Assembly (NCBI RefSeq): GCF_000758705.1
Contig: NZ_CP009287.1
Location: forward strand, 682,001-746,000
Reading direction: 5' to 3'
Source of the DNA: Paenibacillus graminis
GTDB lineage: Bacteria; Bacillota; Bacilli; Paenibacillales; Paenibacillaceae
DNA length: 64,000 bases
This document shows, piece after piece, positions 47,723-57,164 of this stretch (positions are counted from its first letter, which is position 1; each line of letters begins with the position of its first letter). Under the pieces are notes generated by a model, which was given only the letters and a program-made list of their open reading frames with translations, was not told the origin of the DNA and did no database searches. The position numbers were made by a program, and so were the translations under genes.

Positions 47723-49969
47723 TTAGCGCTTCATAACAGGGTGATTCTCCAGATCCATTGGCTCTGCAAACTTAACATTCTTAAACAACTGATTTACATT
47801 CAATTCCTGTTCAACACGCAGCGGCAGCCGGGACACTATAATCTCTTTGACAGTTGTGCCGGTTTTATCGCTAAGGATAACTTTCAAATCAAGCTCTGAC
47901 CGGGTGATTTTCAGTTCACAATCATTTTCCACTTCAATATGCAGGAGCTTAAAAGGAGATATATCAATAACTACCGTGAGCCCGATTCCTGTAAACCCGT
48001 AAAGATACGTTTGTTCTGTTGCACCTGTAGCTGTATAGGTTAAGTCAATGGTCCCGCTTCCAATCTTAACGCGGGACTGTAAATCCCCGATCTCCCCGGG
48101 AATCCGGGGTGCAAGCGTAAGCCTGTGATTAATCATATCCGGCCGGAACCCTAAAAAATACTGATACCACACACGCAGCTGCTCGGCATTGGACCAGGCT
48201 TGCAGGTAGGCTCCCGTAAGTTTGGCTGAACCCTGGCCTTCCTGCGGATAGGCATCCATATTCTCGCTCAGTCCCCCGACTACTCCCAGGTTCAGCGCTT
48301 GCCAGTTCATATTCTTAAAAAGTTGATAAGCAGTTTCTTTCTGCCCGGCCTCAATCATACGCTGCATGGCTATACCGTTTAACCAGAGCCAAACCGTACC
48401 ATTGTGGTAAGCTTCATCTTTGTGGTATAGGCTGGTTAAGTGAAACGGATGGAAAAACGGATGTTTTTGATTTAATGAAGCAACTCCCCATGGATACACG
48501 AGTTCCTCCCATGCTGTCCGAATCACTTCACATTTGAAGGAATCATCTTCAATCATGTCCAAGGCAAACAATTGGTTGGGCCGCAGCGAGAATTCCGGCT
48601 TATCCTCCGAGTTCAGCCGGTCAGCGAGATAGGGATGTGCCTGATCCCTAAAATCCTCTGCAAAGTTTCTTTTGAGTTTGCCGGCGATATTGCTCCATTT
48701 CTTCGCACAGCCGCTGTCGTTCATGTACTCGGCAAAGTATACCCCAGCTTGCAGCTGGTTGTACCAAAGCGCTTGAATGTCATTGGCCCGGGTGTCTCTG
48801 GGAGAGTAGGACTTCAGATTCGCATCCCGGGCATCCATCCAGGTTTCGTTATCATCGTGCATAAGGTAGCCTTTATCATCCACCCAATGCTTAATAGAGC
48901 CTTCTATACTGTTTTGTACCGCCGGATAAAGCTCTGTGATGATCGCTGTGTCACCCGAATATTTAACATAATCCTGCAATTGGATAATAAACCGCGGTGT
49001 CCCGTCAGTTGTATGATAGTCTACATTTTTTAAAGCGAGAATATTGGGCACCCTGCCGAAGTATTTGGAAGTTGCATCGGTGTTCTGAAATTTCGCAAAG
49101 GATAGCAGTATATTCTTAGCAGTTTCAAATTGCCCGGTCACCAATACGGCTCCCGGAAGCGCAATAAATTGGTCTCTTCCCCAATATTCATTAAACCAGG
49201 GGAGGCCGGCATAGATCCCGTCGCCTTGCTGTCTGGTCACCAGTTGGTCCATCGTTAGATTTAACCAATTCAAAGACAAGGCGAGCGAGTCACTGCTGCT
49301 GGCGATATACACATTCTTCTGCAAAAAATCCTCCATGCGCTTTATTCGTTCGAGCTTCATAGGGATGATGTCCCGTCTCGTATCATGAATCATATCTGCC
49401 GCTTCGGCAGCCGTTTTACCCACGGCTATATAAAAGCCTCCGGCGTTGGCCCCGGAATAAACGATATGGTTCTTAACTTCCACCGGCTGGCTGCTTGCTG
49501 CGCCTACAGCAATAACCCATCCGCCTTCTATTGACTTGAAAAAAGCGATGCCGTCCCGTGGGCTCAGTGCGTTCAGCTGTTCACCCAACAATTCAATCCC
49601 AATGGTTTTTTGAGCACCGGAGAGACTGATCTCCAGCACATTTTTGTAATCAAACATCCATAGTTCTTCGGTCAGACTTCCATGTCTACGCACCATTTTA
49701 TAAGGGTACACGCAGACTTCAGCTTCTTGATTATCCAGTTTCCGTTGATCTGCAATTAAAGTGTAGCCGCTAAAAATTCTGCTTTTCGCGATGTTCAATC
49801 CCTCAAAATAAGCATGCTCCACATGATTGTTGAGATGGGATTGAGTATAATAATAAGCGGCCTCTTTATTGGTAAAGGAAATTCCGCGATTCTCTTCGCG
49901 AGAAACGAATATTTTCATGTCATCCAGAATATCGGATGTTTGCCCGGCATGCTTTGTTGATAATTTCAC
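47723..49969 (-). CDS. Glycan debranching-type hydrolase (amylo-alpha-1,6-glucosidase family, GH133-like)
   Basis: A 748-residue soluble enzyme. The N-terminal third is beta-rich; the C-terminal two-thirds are an (alpha/alpha)6 barrel like the C-terminal glucosidase of glycogen debranching enzyme. Conserved stretches are AGLPWFNEYWGRDQFIALPG, DDNETWMDARD (probable catalytic acid region), LRPNQLFALDMIED, VYPWGVASLNQ and YHNGTVWLWLNGIAMQRMIE. No signal peptide is seen, so it acts in the cytoplasm on oligosaccharides brought in by the adjacent transporter. The actual substrate is not certain; fungal or plant glycans are possible. Start ATG follows CGGGGAGGTAAGCAAC. Confidence 0.82.
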   Translation of the reverse strand: MKLSTKHAGQTSDILDDMKIFVSREENRGISFTNKEAAYYYTQSHLNNHVEHAYFEGLNIAKSRIFSGYTLIADQRKLDNQEAEVCVYPYKMVRRHGSLTEELWMFDYKNVLEISLSGAQKTIGIELLGEQLNALSPRDGIAFFKSIEGGWVIAVGAASSQPVEVKNHIVYSGANAGGFYIAVGKTAAEAADMIHDTRRDIIPMKLERIKRMEDFLQKNVYIASSSDSLALSLNWLNLTMDQLVTRQQGDGIYAGLPWFNEYWGRDQFIALPGAVLVTGQFETAKNILLSFAKFQNTDATSKYFGRVPNILALKNVDYHTTDGTPRFIIQLQDYVKYSGDTAIITELYPAVQNSIEGSIKHWVDDKGYLMHDDNETWMDARDANLKSYSPRDTRANDIQALWYNQLQAGVYFAEYMNDSGCAKKWSNIAGKLKRNFAEDFRDQAHPYLADRLNSEDKPEFSLRPNQLFALDMIEDDSFKCEVIRTAWEELVYPWGVASLNQKHPFFHPFHLTSLYHKDEAYHNGTVWLWLNGIAMQRMIEAGQKETAYQLFKNMNWQALNLGVVGGLSENMDAYPQEGQGSAKLTGAYLQAWSNAEQLRVWYQYFLGFRPDMINHRLTLAPRIPGEIGDLQSRVKIGSGTIDLTYTATGATEQTYLYGFTGIGLTVVIDISPFKLLHIEVENDCELKITRSELDLKVILSDKTGTTVKEIIVSRLPLRVEQELNVNQLFKNVKFAEPMDLENHPVMKR

Positions 49970-50004
49970 TGTTGCTTACCTCCCCGCAGTAAAAAATGTA
50001 TACA

Positions 50005-50883
50005 TTACTCTTTAACAGAGCCTACCACGATTCCTGTAACGAAGTATTTTTGCATAAAAGGATAAATCAGGAGCAGTGGCAAGGTTGAGATAACGATTTT
50101 GGCAGCATTCAGCGTCCGGTTCGAAATCTTGGAGTACTCTATGAGCTTTTGGGGATCAGTTATATTCTGAACGTCTACGCTTAGCTGCTGGATATAAGTC
50201 TGCAAAGGGTAATTTGATGTTTTGTTGATATACACCAAAGCACTGAAGTAGTCATTCCAATGTCCGACAATCGTAAACAGCAGTACAGTGGCAAGTGTAG
50301 GCAGCACCACAGGCACATATATCGTTGAGAGAATTCTCCACTGCGAAGCGCCGTCAATGGTTGCGGCCTCCTCCAGAGATTTCGGTACGGCGCGGAACGC
50401 ATTCATCAGCAAAATGACATTGGCGATCGGCACAGCTCCCGGCAGAATCAAAGCCCAGATGGAATCCAGAAGATGAAGCTGTTTGACAACCATAAAGGTT
50501 GGAATGAGACCACCGGAAAACAGCATCGCGAAAATCACAATATTCATATACACCTTCTGTGCCCGGAATTGCTTTGAGCTTTTGGATAACGGATAAGCAG
50601 CAAGAATCATCAGCATCATATTGACGATCAGACCAAGGACAACCCGTTCCACCGAGATCATAAAGGAGCGCCAGAACTGGGAGTCCGACAACAACTTCTC
50701 ATAGGAGCTTAACGTAAAATTAACCGGAAAAATACTTACCATATTTGCGGAAGCCGCCGCGTTGTCACTGAAGGAAATGGCAACCAGATTAACTAAGGGT
50801 ATAAGGCAGGATAAAGTGAAAGCTAATACAAATATCCAGATTATAGTATCCGCAATTCGGCTTTTGATGGAATGAGTGATAAT
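50005..50883 (-). CDS. Sugar ABC transporter permease (LplC/YtcP type), probable ATT start
   Basis: About 293 residues, six membrane helices, with the permease EAA loop AVPKSLEEAATIDGASQWRIL and the family N-terminus (IKSRIADTIIWIFVLAFTLS, then FSDNAAASAN). The C-terminus ends with the VTGIVVGSVKE signature of LplC-like carbohydrate permeases. The start is odd. AAGGAGG (50898-50892) lies exactly 8 bases before an ATT at 50883. A GTG at 50892 overlaps the ribosome site itself, and no Met codon occurs before the second helix. It pairs with the permease gene 17 bases upstream. Confidence 0.88.
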   Translation of the reverse strand: MITHSIKSRIADTIIWIFVLAFTLSCLIPLVNLVAISFSDNAAASANMVSIFPVNFTLSSYEKLLSDSQFWRSFMISVERVVLGLIVNMMLMILAAYPLSKSSKQFRAQKVYMNIVIFAMLFSGGLIPTFMVVKQLHLLDSIWALILPGAVPIANVILLMNAFRAVPKSLEEAATIDGASQWRILSTIYVPVVLPTLATVLLFTIVGHWNDYFSALVYINKTSNYPLQTYIQQLSVDVQNITDPQKLIEYSKISNRTLNAAKIVISTLPLLLIYPFMQKYFVTGIVVGSVKE

Positions 50884-50900
50884 GAATAACACCTCCTTGT

Positions 50901-51791
50901 TCAGAAGATTCTGTAATCAGTAAGCTTCTGTGCCAGTTTATTGGCGGATAGGATGAGAACAATTCCGACAACCGACCGCAGGAGCCCTATCGCTGTTCCC
51001 AGGCTGTATTGTCTCTGTACCAGACCCACCCGGTATACATAGGTGTCAATAATATCGGACGTTGCGTAAACCAACGGATTATAAAGATTGAAAATCTGGT
51101 CAAACCCGGCATTGAGCACGTTGGGCAGATTCAAAGTGGTAACCAGCAGGATGGTTGGCATCAGGCCGGGCAGCGTCACATACCACAGCTGTTTTAACCG
51201 GTTGGCGCCGTCAATGGATGACGCTTCATAAAGTCCCGGATCAATGGCTGTCAGGGAGGCCAGATAGATGATAGAGCCATATCCAAACCCTTTCCAGACA
51301 TCTGTTAATACCAGCATAGGCCTGAACCAGTGGTTACTGGCCATAAACAAAACCGGATCAATGCCAAGCCATCCCAAAAATGCGTTAACCGGACCTTCGT
51401 AAGAAAAAATATTCATAACGACAGTAGCCAGTACGGCCCAGGACAGAAAATTCGGCAGATAAACAACGGTCTGCATGAACTTTTTGACAAATCGTACGCG
51501 GATTTCGTTTAACAGCAAGGCGAACACGATTGAAACAAAAGTACCTACAATAATTTTCCATAAGGCAATGACTATAGTATTGATTAATATTTGCTTACTG
51601 TCGGGAATTTGAAACATAAATTTGAAATTATCAAGTCCTACCCACGCTGATCCGCTCATCCCTTTAGCGGGAATGTAATTTTGAAAAGCCATCACGATAC
51701 CGAACATTGGAATAAACGAGAAGATAATCAAAAATACTATACTTGGTGCGAGCATAAGGTGGAACGCAGCCTGATCTTTTTTATTGTTCAT
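50901..51791 (-). CDS. Sugar ABC transporter permease (LplB/YteP type)
   Basis: A 296-residue membrane protein with six helices. The N-terminus reads HLMLAPSIVFLIIFSFIPMF, and the EAA loop with IDPGLYEASSIDGANRLKQL is the cytoplasmic contact with the ATPase. RQYSLGTAIGLLRSVVGIVL near the C-terminus is typical of LplB-like permeases. AAGAGATGATTCTAA precedes the ATG. As in most systems of this type, no ATPase gene is nearby; a shared MsmX-like ATPase elsewhere would be needed. Confidence 0.92.
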   Translation of the reverse strand: MNNKKDQAAFHLMLAPSIVFLIIFSFIPMFGIVMAFQNYIPAKGMSGSAWVGLDNFKFMFQIPDSKQILINTIVIALWKIIVGTFVSIVFALLLNEIRVRFVKKFMQTVVYLPNFLSWAVLATVVMNIFSYEGPVNAFLGWLGIDPVLFMASNHWFRPMLVLTDVWKGFGYGSIIYLASLTAIDPGLYEASSIDGANRLKQLWYVTLPGLMPTILLVTTLNLPNVLNAGFDQIFNLYNPLVYATSDIIDTYVYRVGLVQRQYSLGTAIGLLRSVVGIVLILSANKLAQKLTDYRIF

Positions 51792-51810
51792 TTAGAATCA
51801 TCTCTTTCTA

Positions 51811-53535
51811 TCATTTGGAGGTGATTTCTTTATTGACTTCGTCCGTAATCGTATCGCCGCCTGTTTTTTTCCAACTGCTGACAAAGCTGTCAAAAGCGTC
51901 AGGAGATTGCTCACCGGTAATGATCTTCAGGAACATTTCCAGCTCCATTTTCGTCAGCGTCGGCCATTTCAGTGCCATGGAAGGTGTCGTTCCGAAGAAT
52001 ACTGGGTTTACTTCCTTGATCTTTGAATTCTTGACCAGGTTGGCCGTCGTGATGCTCGAGGTATATCCGGCCCATCCATTCGAATCCAGTTTCTCCCCGT
52101 TTTTTACGTTATCCAGATACTTCTTGTAGGAGCGATAGGCGTTTCTATCGTTGCTGGTGAGCAGTTTGCTGCTGTCCCCTGTTTTCAGCGCCTCTTCCAT
52201 AATTCCGACATTACGGTAAAATGCATCATAGTAATCGATATTGATAGCAATCGGAGATCCCCCAACGTTAAGGCTGGCGTAATCCTCAAATTTCTTTAAG
52301 ACCGCTTCATCTTTTTCCTGATAGCGCTGATAATCAAACTGAAGGCTGGCGATTTTTATAGCGGCTTCCGGATGCTCGAACCCTTTCCGGACCACAAGGT
52401 AACTGCTTGAAGGATTGCCGGTGAACATCGTCACAGAACCATCCTCCGACTGCGGAGCCACATAAGAAGCCCACTTGGCCTTTGGATTCAATTTAATCGA
52501 ATCCGCTACTGTCCAGCTTCCCCACCAATTGTCCATGAACGAGCCGCTCTTTCCGCTGGTAAGCAGCGCCTTCCGGTCATCGGCTGTGCGTACGGCAAAC
52601 TGCCGGTCGATCAAGCCTTTTTTGTACATATCCGCCAGCTTTGCAAGGGCCGGCTTCATTTCGGGCTGCACGGAACCATACACTGCCTTGCCGCTTCCAT
52701 CATCCATCCATTGTTTCGGGAATGCGCCATACAGCGTAAAGATGTTGTTCAGTTCATACTGGCCGCCGGAAACACCAGCGGTATTTTCATTGTCGACCAC
52801 AAGACCGACCGTATTTCCCGCTCCATTGCCGCCAGGGTCTTTTTCAACGAACTGGGTGATGATGTTCTCTACATCCTCCATCGTTTTGGGATCTGCGAGT
52901 CCCAGTTTATCCATCCAGTCTTTGCGCAGCCAAAGCACCCCCGGGCCGTGTGAAATTTCCGTAGTCGGCAGCGCCATCAGTTTTCCGTCGAACCTTGCGG
53001 TATCCAGAACACGGCCCTTATAGGAGTCGTAAATCTCCTTGATTTGGTCACTGGCGCATTGATTATAAGCGTCTGTCATATCTGCAATAAGATCGTTTTC
53101 ATAAAGCTGCTGCAGAGTAGAGAGGTCAGGGACAACCATGATATCAGGAATCGTACCGCCTACAATGGCCATTGAAACCTTTTGGTTATAGTCCGTGCCG
53201 TCATTTGCTTCAAATGCAACTTTGTTTTGCACGTTGAGTTTTTCTTTGAAATATCTGGTCCACACATTATCGGTTGCATTATCCTTTTCATACGGCGTTC
53301 CCGCAAGCGCAGAGAAGTTGGAGGCTACCTGTCCAATGGTGTAGGTAACGGTTTCAGGATACGGGGTAAACGGAGTCGTCTGGGCTTCCTTCCATGCAGG
53401 ATCATTTGAATTTGCCGCAGCGCTTTTAGCCGAATCATTGGAATTGGAATTATTGGAACTTTGGCAGCCTGCGACTGACACGGCTAAAAGCGCTGTCAAT
53501 AAAATAGAACAAGACTTTGTGAGCTTGGATGACAT
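51811..53535 (-). CDS. Extracellular sugar-binding lipoprotein (LplA family)
   Basis: A 574-residue substrate-binding protein. The signal peptide (SKLTKSCSILLTALLAVSVA) ends in the lipobox VAGC, followed by a Ser/Asn-rich linker (QSSNNSNSNDSAKSAA). The mature domain has the family's large size and motifs such as VLWLRKDWMDKLGLADPKTM and SYLVVRKGFEHPEAAIKIAS. It would be anchored to the outer membrane face and deliver an oligosaccharide to the two permeases. AAGGAGGTTCTTATATG precedes it on the minus strand. It is first in the operon SBP-permease-permease-hydrolase. Confidence 0.93.
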   Translation of the reverse strand: MSSKLTKSCSILLTALLAVSVAGCQSSNNSNSNDSAKSAAANSNDPAWKEAQTTPFTPYPETVTYTIGQVASNFSALAGTPYEKDNATDNVWTRYFKEKLNVQNKVAFEANDGTDYNQKVSMAIVGGTIPDIMVVPDLSTLQQLYENDLIADMTDAYNQCASDQIKEIYDSYKGRVLDTARFDGKLMALPTTEISHGPGVLWLRKDWMDKLGLADPKTMEDVENIITQFVEKDPGGNGAGNTVGLVVDNENTAGVSGGQYELNNIFTLYGAFPKQWMDDGSGKAVYGSVQPEMKPALAKLADMYKKGLIDRQFAVRTADDRKALLTSGKSGSFMDNWWGSWTVADSIKLNPKAKWASYVAPQSEDGSVTMFTGNPSSSYLVVRKGFEHPEAAIKIASLQFDYQRYQEKDEAVLKKFEDYASLNVGGSPIAINIDYYDAFYRNVGIMEEALKTGDSSKLLTSNDRNAYRSYKKYLDNVKNGEKLDSNGWAGYTSSITTANLVKNSKIKEVNPVFFGTTPSMALKWPTLTKMELEMFLKIITGEQSPDAFDSFVSSWKKTGGDTITDEVNKEITSK

Positions 53536-53679
53536 ATAAGAACCTCCTTAAATAAATACGTTGAGTTGAGTCAATGTGCTAGAGATAACGGATTCATAGC
53601 GCCGGCTTGCTTTGAATCCAGAATTAATTTGGCTTCTTTATTGTAGAGCCCTTTACTTTTGAGCGTAAATACAAAAAAA

Positions 53680-53760
53680 TTACGTTTTACACAAATAAAT
53701 AACATACTTGAAGCAAAGCGTTTTGCTTGCTGAAAAGCTCAATTAAAACATGGTACAATA
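53680..53760. promoter_or_regulatory. Divergent control region of the sugar module
   Basis: A TACAAT at 53754-53759 could be the -10 of the yesN-like gene, though no good -35 is visible. An imperfect dyad AAGCAAAGCG-TTTTGCTT (about 53711-53728) sits at the centre and resembles a catabolite-response element only loosely. On the minus strand, CTACAAT around 53645 is a possible -10 for the binding-protein gene. Confidence 0.35.
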
Positions 53761-53809
53761 TACATGATCAGGGACAAATGGATTATTGCGCATGGAGAGG
53801 GCGTCCGGG

Positions 53810-55330
53810 ATGTTAACGATACTAATAGCAGATGACCAAAGGGAAGAACGGGAAGGCATTGAATTTCTCATTAATGAACTGGGGTTTGTCCTCCATATAG
53901 AGACGGCGGAGAACGGCCGAAAGGCTCTCGAGTATCTGGAGCAAAATCCTGTTGATATCCTCTTTACTGATGTTCGGATGCCCTTGATGGATGGTTTACA
54001 GCTTACAACAGAAGCTTTAAACCTCAATCCCAAATTAAAAGTTATTCTTTTCAGCGGGTTCGCTGAATTTGAATATGCAAAAACCGCCATCTCCCTCGGT
54101 GTTTCTGAATATCTTCTCAAGCCGATCAATGTTGAAGCTTTCCAGAATACCATGCAAAAAGTAATCGCCCAGCTAACAGATCAGGAACAGGAAAACATCG
54201 CTTCGCAAATTAAACTTGAATATGTCAAAAAACATGTGCTTTTTAATCTTGTTAATGGCCTGGGAATACCTTCCTCTATGAAGGAGATCTCCTTCGAGCT
54301 TCCAGATCATTATCATGGAATGTTTTTGCTGGAATTTGATAAGAACTTTTTTGAAAATGCCGGACCGGAGTTTGAGGAGTTTATCTTGTCTTTACTGAAG
54401 GACCCTGTTGATTATGTAAATTTGAATGGCTGTCAGAGCTTGCTGTTATTTCCCCATCTGCCGGCAGATTCCCCCTGTTCTTTCCGTGATTTAGGCACGT
54501 TTTTGCATGATAGTATATTAGATAACTATAAAGTACATTGCTACCTCGCTATCAATGATGAATTCACGGTGCTGGACGATCTTTCCGCCGCTTTGATTCG
54601 GTTAGATCAACTGATGGAATACCGGTTCTTCTCACCGGATTATTTTGTATTTGAAGTGAAGAAAGATTTTTATTTTTCTAATGACATGCTCCCCGGGTTA
54701 TCAGATTGCGATCTTTTGAATCACATCAGAAATAATCTGAAAGAAAGGGACATATTCAGCCTTAGAGCAAATACAGATCTTTTGTATCAAAAATATGCGA
54801 ATCAGGCTCAATTTTCACAATTATATGTCAAGTATATGTTCTCTTCTTTGTATCAGGAGATTATGACATCTTCTGCACCTGTATCTGAAATTGAATTGAG
54901 CTATGGAATCGAAAAAATATATAAGTCCGAAGAATTAAAGGAAATAAAAGAGATTATAATTGCCGGGATTGCTCTTCTTGATCAGGAGTATGGCAGTTCG
55001 GAATTTTTAAACCGGGATATTGCCGCCGTAAAGCAGTACATCGAGGATCATTATGGCGAGGATTTGAGTTTGGATCTTCTTGCTGCAAAGATACATTTAT
55101 CGCCCCATTATTTAAGCTCCATTTTCAAAAAAAATACGGGATGCGGACTGAACAAGTATATTAAAAATGTCCGTATGAATATAGCGAAGGACATGCTGCA
55201 GCAAACACATCTTAAGGTTTCGGATATTTGTTATACAGTGGGGTTTCAAAACGTTTCTTATTTCTGTCAGAATTTTAGAGATTTTTTTGGGCAAACACCT
55301 GAGAAATTCCGGCAGTACAATCAGAAATAA
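53810..55330 (+). CDS. YesN-type response regulator with AraC DNA-binding domain
   Basis: A 506-residue regulator. The receiver has Asp8/Asp9 in LIADDQREE, the phosphorylation site Asp54 in ILFTDVRMPLMDG, and Lys in YLLKPINVEAF. A long middle region (about 130-400) has no clear domain. The last 100 residues are the AraC double HTH (LSLDLLAAKIHLSPHYLSSI, then VSDICYTVGFQNVSYFCQNF and FGQTPEKFRQ). ATG 53810 follows GGAGAGGGCGTCCGGG. It is divergent from the transporter operon, which it presumably activates when the YesM-like kinase senses the sugar. Confidence 0.94.
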   Translation: MLTILIADDQREEREGIEFLINELGFVLHIETAENGRKALEYLEQNPVDILFTDVRMPLMDGLQLTTEALNLNPKLKVILFSGFAEFEYAKTAISLGVSEYLLKPINVEAFQNTMQKVIAQLTDQEQENIASQIKLEYVKKHVLFNLVNGLGIPSSMKEISFELPDHYHGMFLLEFDKNFFENAGPEFEEFILSLLKDPVDYVNLNGCQSLLLFPHLPADSPCSFRDLGTFLHDSILDNYKVHCYLAINDEFTVLDDLSAALIRLDQLMEYRFFSPDYFVFEVKKDFYFSNDMLPGLSDCDLLNHIRNNLKERDIFSLRANTDLLYQKYANQAQFSQLYVKYMFSSLYQEIMTSSAPVSEIELSYGIEKIYKSEELKEIKEIIIAGIALLDQEYGSSEFLNRDIAAVKQYIEDHYGEDLSLDLLAAKIHLSPHYLSSIFKKNTGCGLNKYIKNVRMNIAKDMLQQTHLKVSDICYTVGFQNVSYFCQNFRDFFGQTPEKFRQYNQK

Positions 55331-55351
55331 CCCCAGCCCGGGAGGAACGGC

Positions 55352-57061
55352 ATGCAAACGTGGAAGGCCCTTAAACAGAAAATCGGAGACTTTAGATTTC
55401 AAACGAAAATAAAGCTTTCATTTTTGCTGGTCAGCATGATTCCTGTTATTGTTCTCGGAAGTTTCTGCTTCTCAGAAACCAGATCGCTCTTAGTGCAGCA
55501 GTCAAAAGCCGATCTGAATGCCACATTAAAACAAAGCGTCCTGGCTGTAAACAACCAGCTGGATGTCTACAATAAAGTAATGAATTTTCTGAGCTTCAAC
55601 CAGGAGATTGTGAATGCCGCCAACACCACGTATACCAGTGCGTATGAAATGTATGACCAGTTAAATAACGTAATCGATCAGAATTTCTTTACAGCGCGTT
55701 ACTTGAACACCGGGGTAGAACAAATCATCCTGTATACCGGAACAAATCTGCCTCCACATGGAAACACTGTAAGACCTATCGATGAAATCAAAGAAGCCTC
55801 ATGGTACCCGCTTGTAATGAAGTCGGTTGATGTTCTTTGGTTTTCCAGCGGGGAAAGTGTATATAGTGCCCGGCGTCTCCTCAGCACAAAACAGGAAAAT
55901 CCCAAAGATAATATTCTGTTTGCACTTGTAGACTATGATGCACTGTTTAAAACGTTTGAACCCCTCGAATCTCATGGAGCGGAGATCATGATAATGGACT
56001 CCAATGGAGATTCTATCTATTCTTCGGGAGCTGACCGTAAAAATTCAGTTATCCCCATTTCCGATAAGACAGCTGATGAGTTTCATTGGAGTGGGAAGAA
56101 CTACACCGTCCTGCAATCTTCGATCCCGATTACAGGATGGAATGTATATTTGTATAAGCCGACAAGCCTGATCACCAACTCGGCATGGTGGATTGCTTTG
56201 ACTGTCCTGTTGATGATTGCCGCCTGCATCGCTGCAGTCGTTGTGGCTGGCACACTCTTTTCCCGGAAAATTATGCTGCCTATTCACCGCCTGCACAAAA
56301 ATATGAAACTTATAGGAGAAGGGAATTTAGAGATTAAAGTTTTCAGCGATTCTAAAGATGAAATTGGAGATCTGATCCGAGGGTTTGGAAGTATGCTGGG
56401 AAGAACCAAGACGCTAATTGATACTGTGTATGTGGGAGAAATCGCACGCAAGGAATACGAAATGAAAGCTCTGCAGGCGCAAATCAATCCTCATTTTCTA
56501 TACAATTCCCTGTCATTAATAAATTGGAGAGCGCTTCGAATACATGCGACGGATATTAGTGAAATGGCACAGCTATTATCTACTTTTTACCGTACTACGC
56601 TCAATAAGGGCGAGAATCTGATATTGGTTTCCGACGAAATTCTTAATGTTCAGTCCTATATTAATATACAGTTGATTATGCACAGCAACAGTTTCGAGAT
56701 AGATTATCAGATTGATGACTCCATTCTTTCCTGCCGTATGCCCAATTTAATGCTCCAGCCTTTAATCGAAAATGCGATCATTCATGGAATTGAAAACCGG
56801 GAAGACGGCGGTGGAATCATACATCTCTCAGGCAAAAAAGAAGGTCAAAGTATAGTTTTTCTGATAACTGACAATGGAATTGGAGTAGAGCAGGAGCGGC
56901 TTGCTCTATTGCTTAAATCTCAATCTAAAGGATACGGACTTAAAAATGTAAATGACCGGGCAGTGGTAATGTACGGCGAACAGTATGGACTGACGATTAA
57001 CAGTGTTCCCGGAAAAGGAACTCAAGTTTTACTCAAAATTCCTTATGATGAACACAATTAA
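55352..57061 (+). CDS. YesM-type sensor histidine kinase
   Basis: A 569-residue membrane kinase. It has one helix near residues 23-42, a large extracytoplasmic sensor (about 43-275), a second helix (WWIALTVLLMIAACIAAVVV), a HAMP domain, and the His_kinase domain of the LytS/YesM class with LQAQINPHFLYNSLSLINWR (His in PHF). The HATPase has LQPLIENAIIHGIE and DNGIGVEQERLALLL. It is 21 bases downstream of the regulator gene; CCCGGGAGGAACGGC precedes the ATG. Together they form the usual YesMN two-component switch next to a carbohydrate importer. Confidence 0.94.
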   Translation: MQTWKALKQKIGDFRFQTKIKLSFLLVSMIPVIVLGSFCFSETRSLLVQQSKADLNATLKQSVLAVNNQLDVYNKVMNFLSFNQEIVNAANTTYTSAYEMYDQLNNVIDQNFFTARYLNTGVEQIILYTGTNLPPHGNTVRPIDEIKEASWYPLVMKSVDVLWFSSGESVYSARRLLSTKQENPKDNILFALVDYDALFKTFEPLESHGAEIMIMDSNGDSIYSSGADRKNSVIPISDKTADEFHWSGKNYTVLQSSIPITGWNVYLYKPTSLITNSAWWIALTVLLMIAACIAAVVVAGTLFSRKIMLPIHRLHKNMKLIGEGNLEIKVFSDSKDEIGDLIRGFGSMLGRTKTLIDTVYVGEIARKEYEMKALQAQINPHFLYNSLSLINWRALRIHATDISEMAQLLSTFYRTTLNKGENLILVSDEILNVQSYINIQLIMHSNSFEIDYQIDDSILSCRMPNLMLQPLIENAIIHGIENREDGGGIIHLSGKKEGQSIVFLITDNGIGVEQERLALLLKSQSKGYGLKNVNDRAVVMYGEQYGLTINSVPGKGTQVLLKIPYDEHN

Positions 57062-57083
57062 GAGTCAGCTTCCGCACATACAA

Positions 57084-57129
57084 AAAGCAGGTTCCCGACA
57101 AGGCGATTGAGCCGTTTCAGAACCTGCTT
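57084..57129. terminator. Terminator between the YesM-type gene and the hydrolase gene
   Basis: AAGCAGGTTC ... GAACCTGCTT with a 26-base interior, flanked by an A-run on the left; it can serve both convergent genes. Confidence 0.7.
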
Positions 57130-57164
57130 AAATGCTACCACACGGTGAAATATAAACGTCTGTT

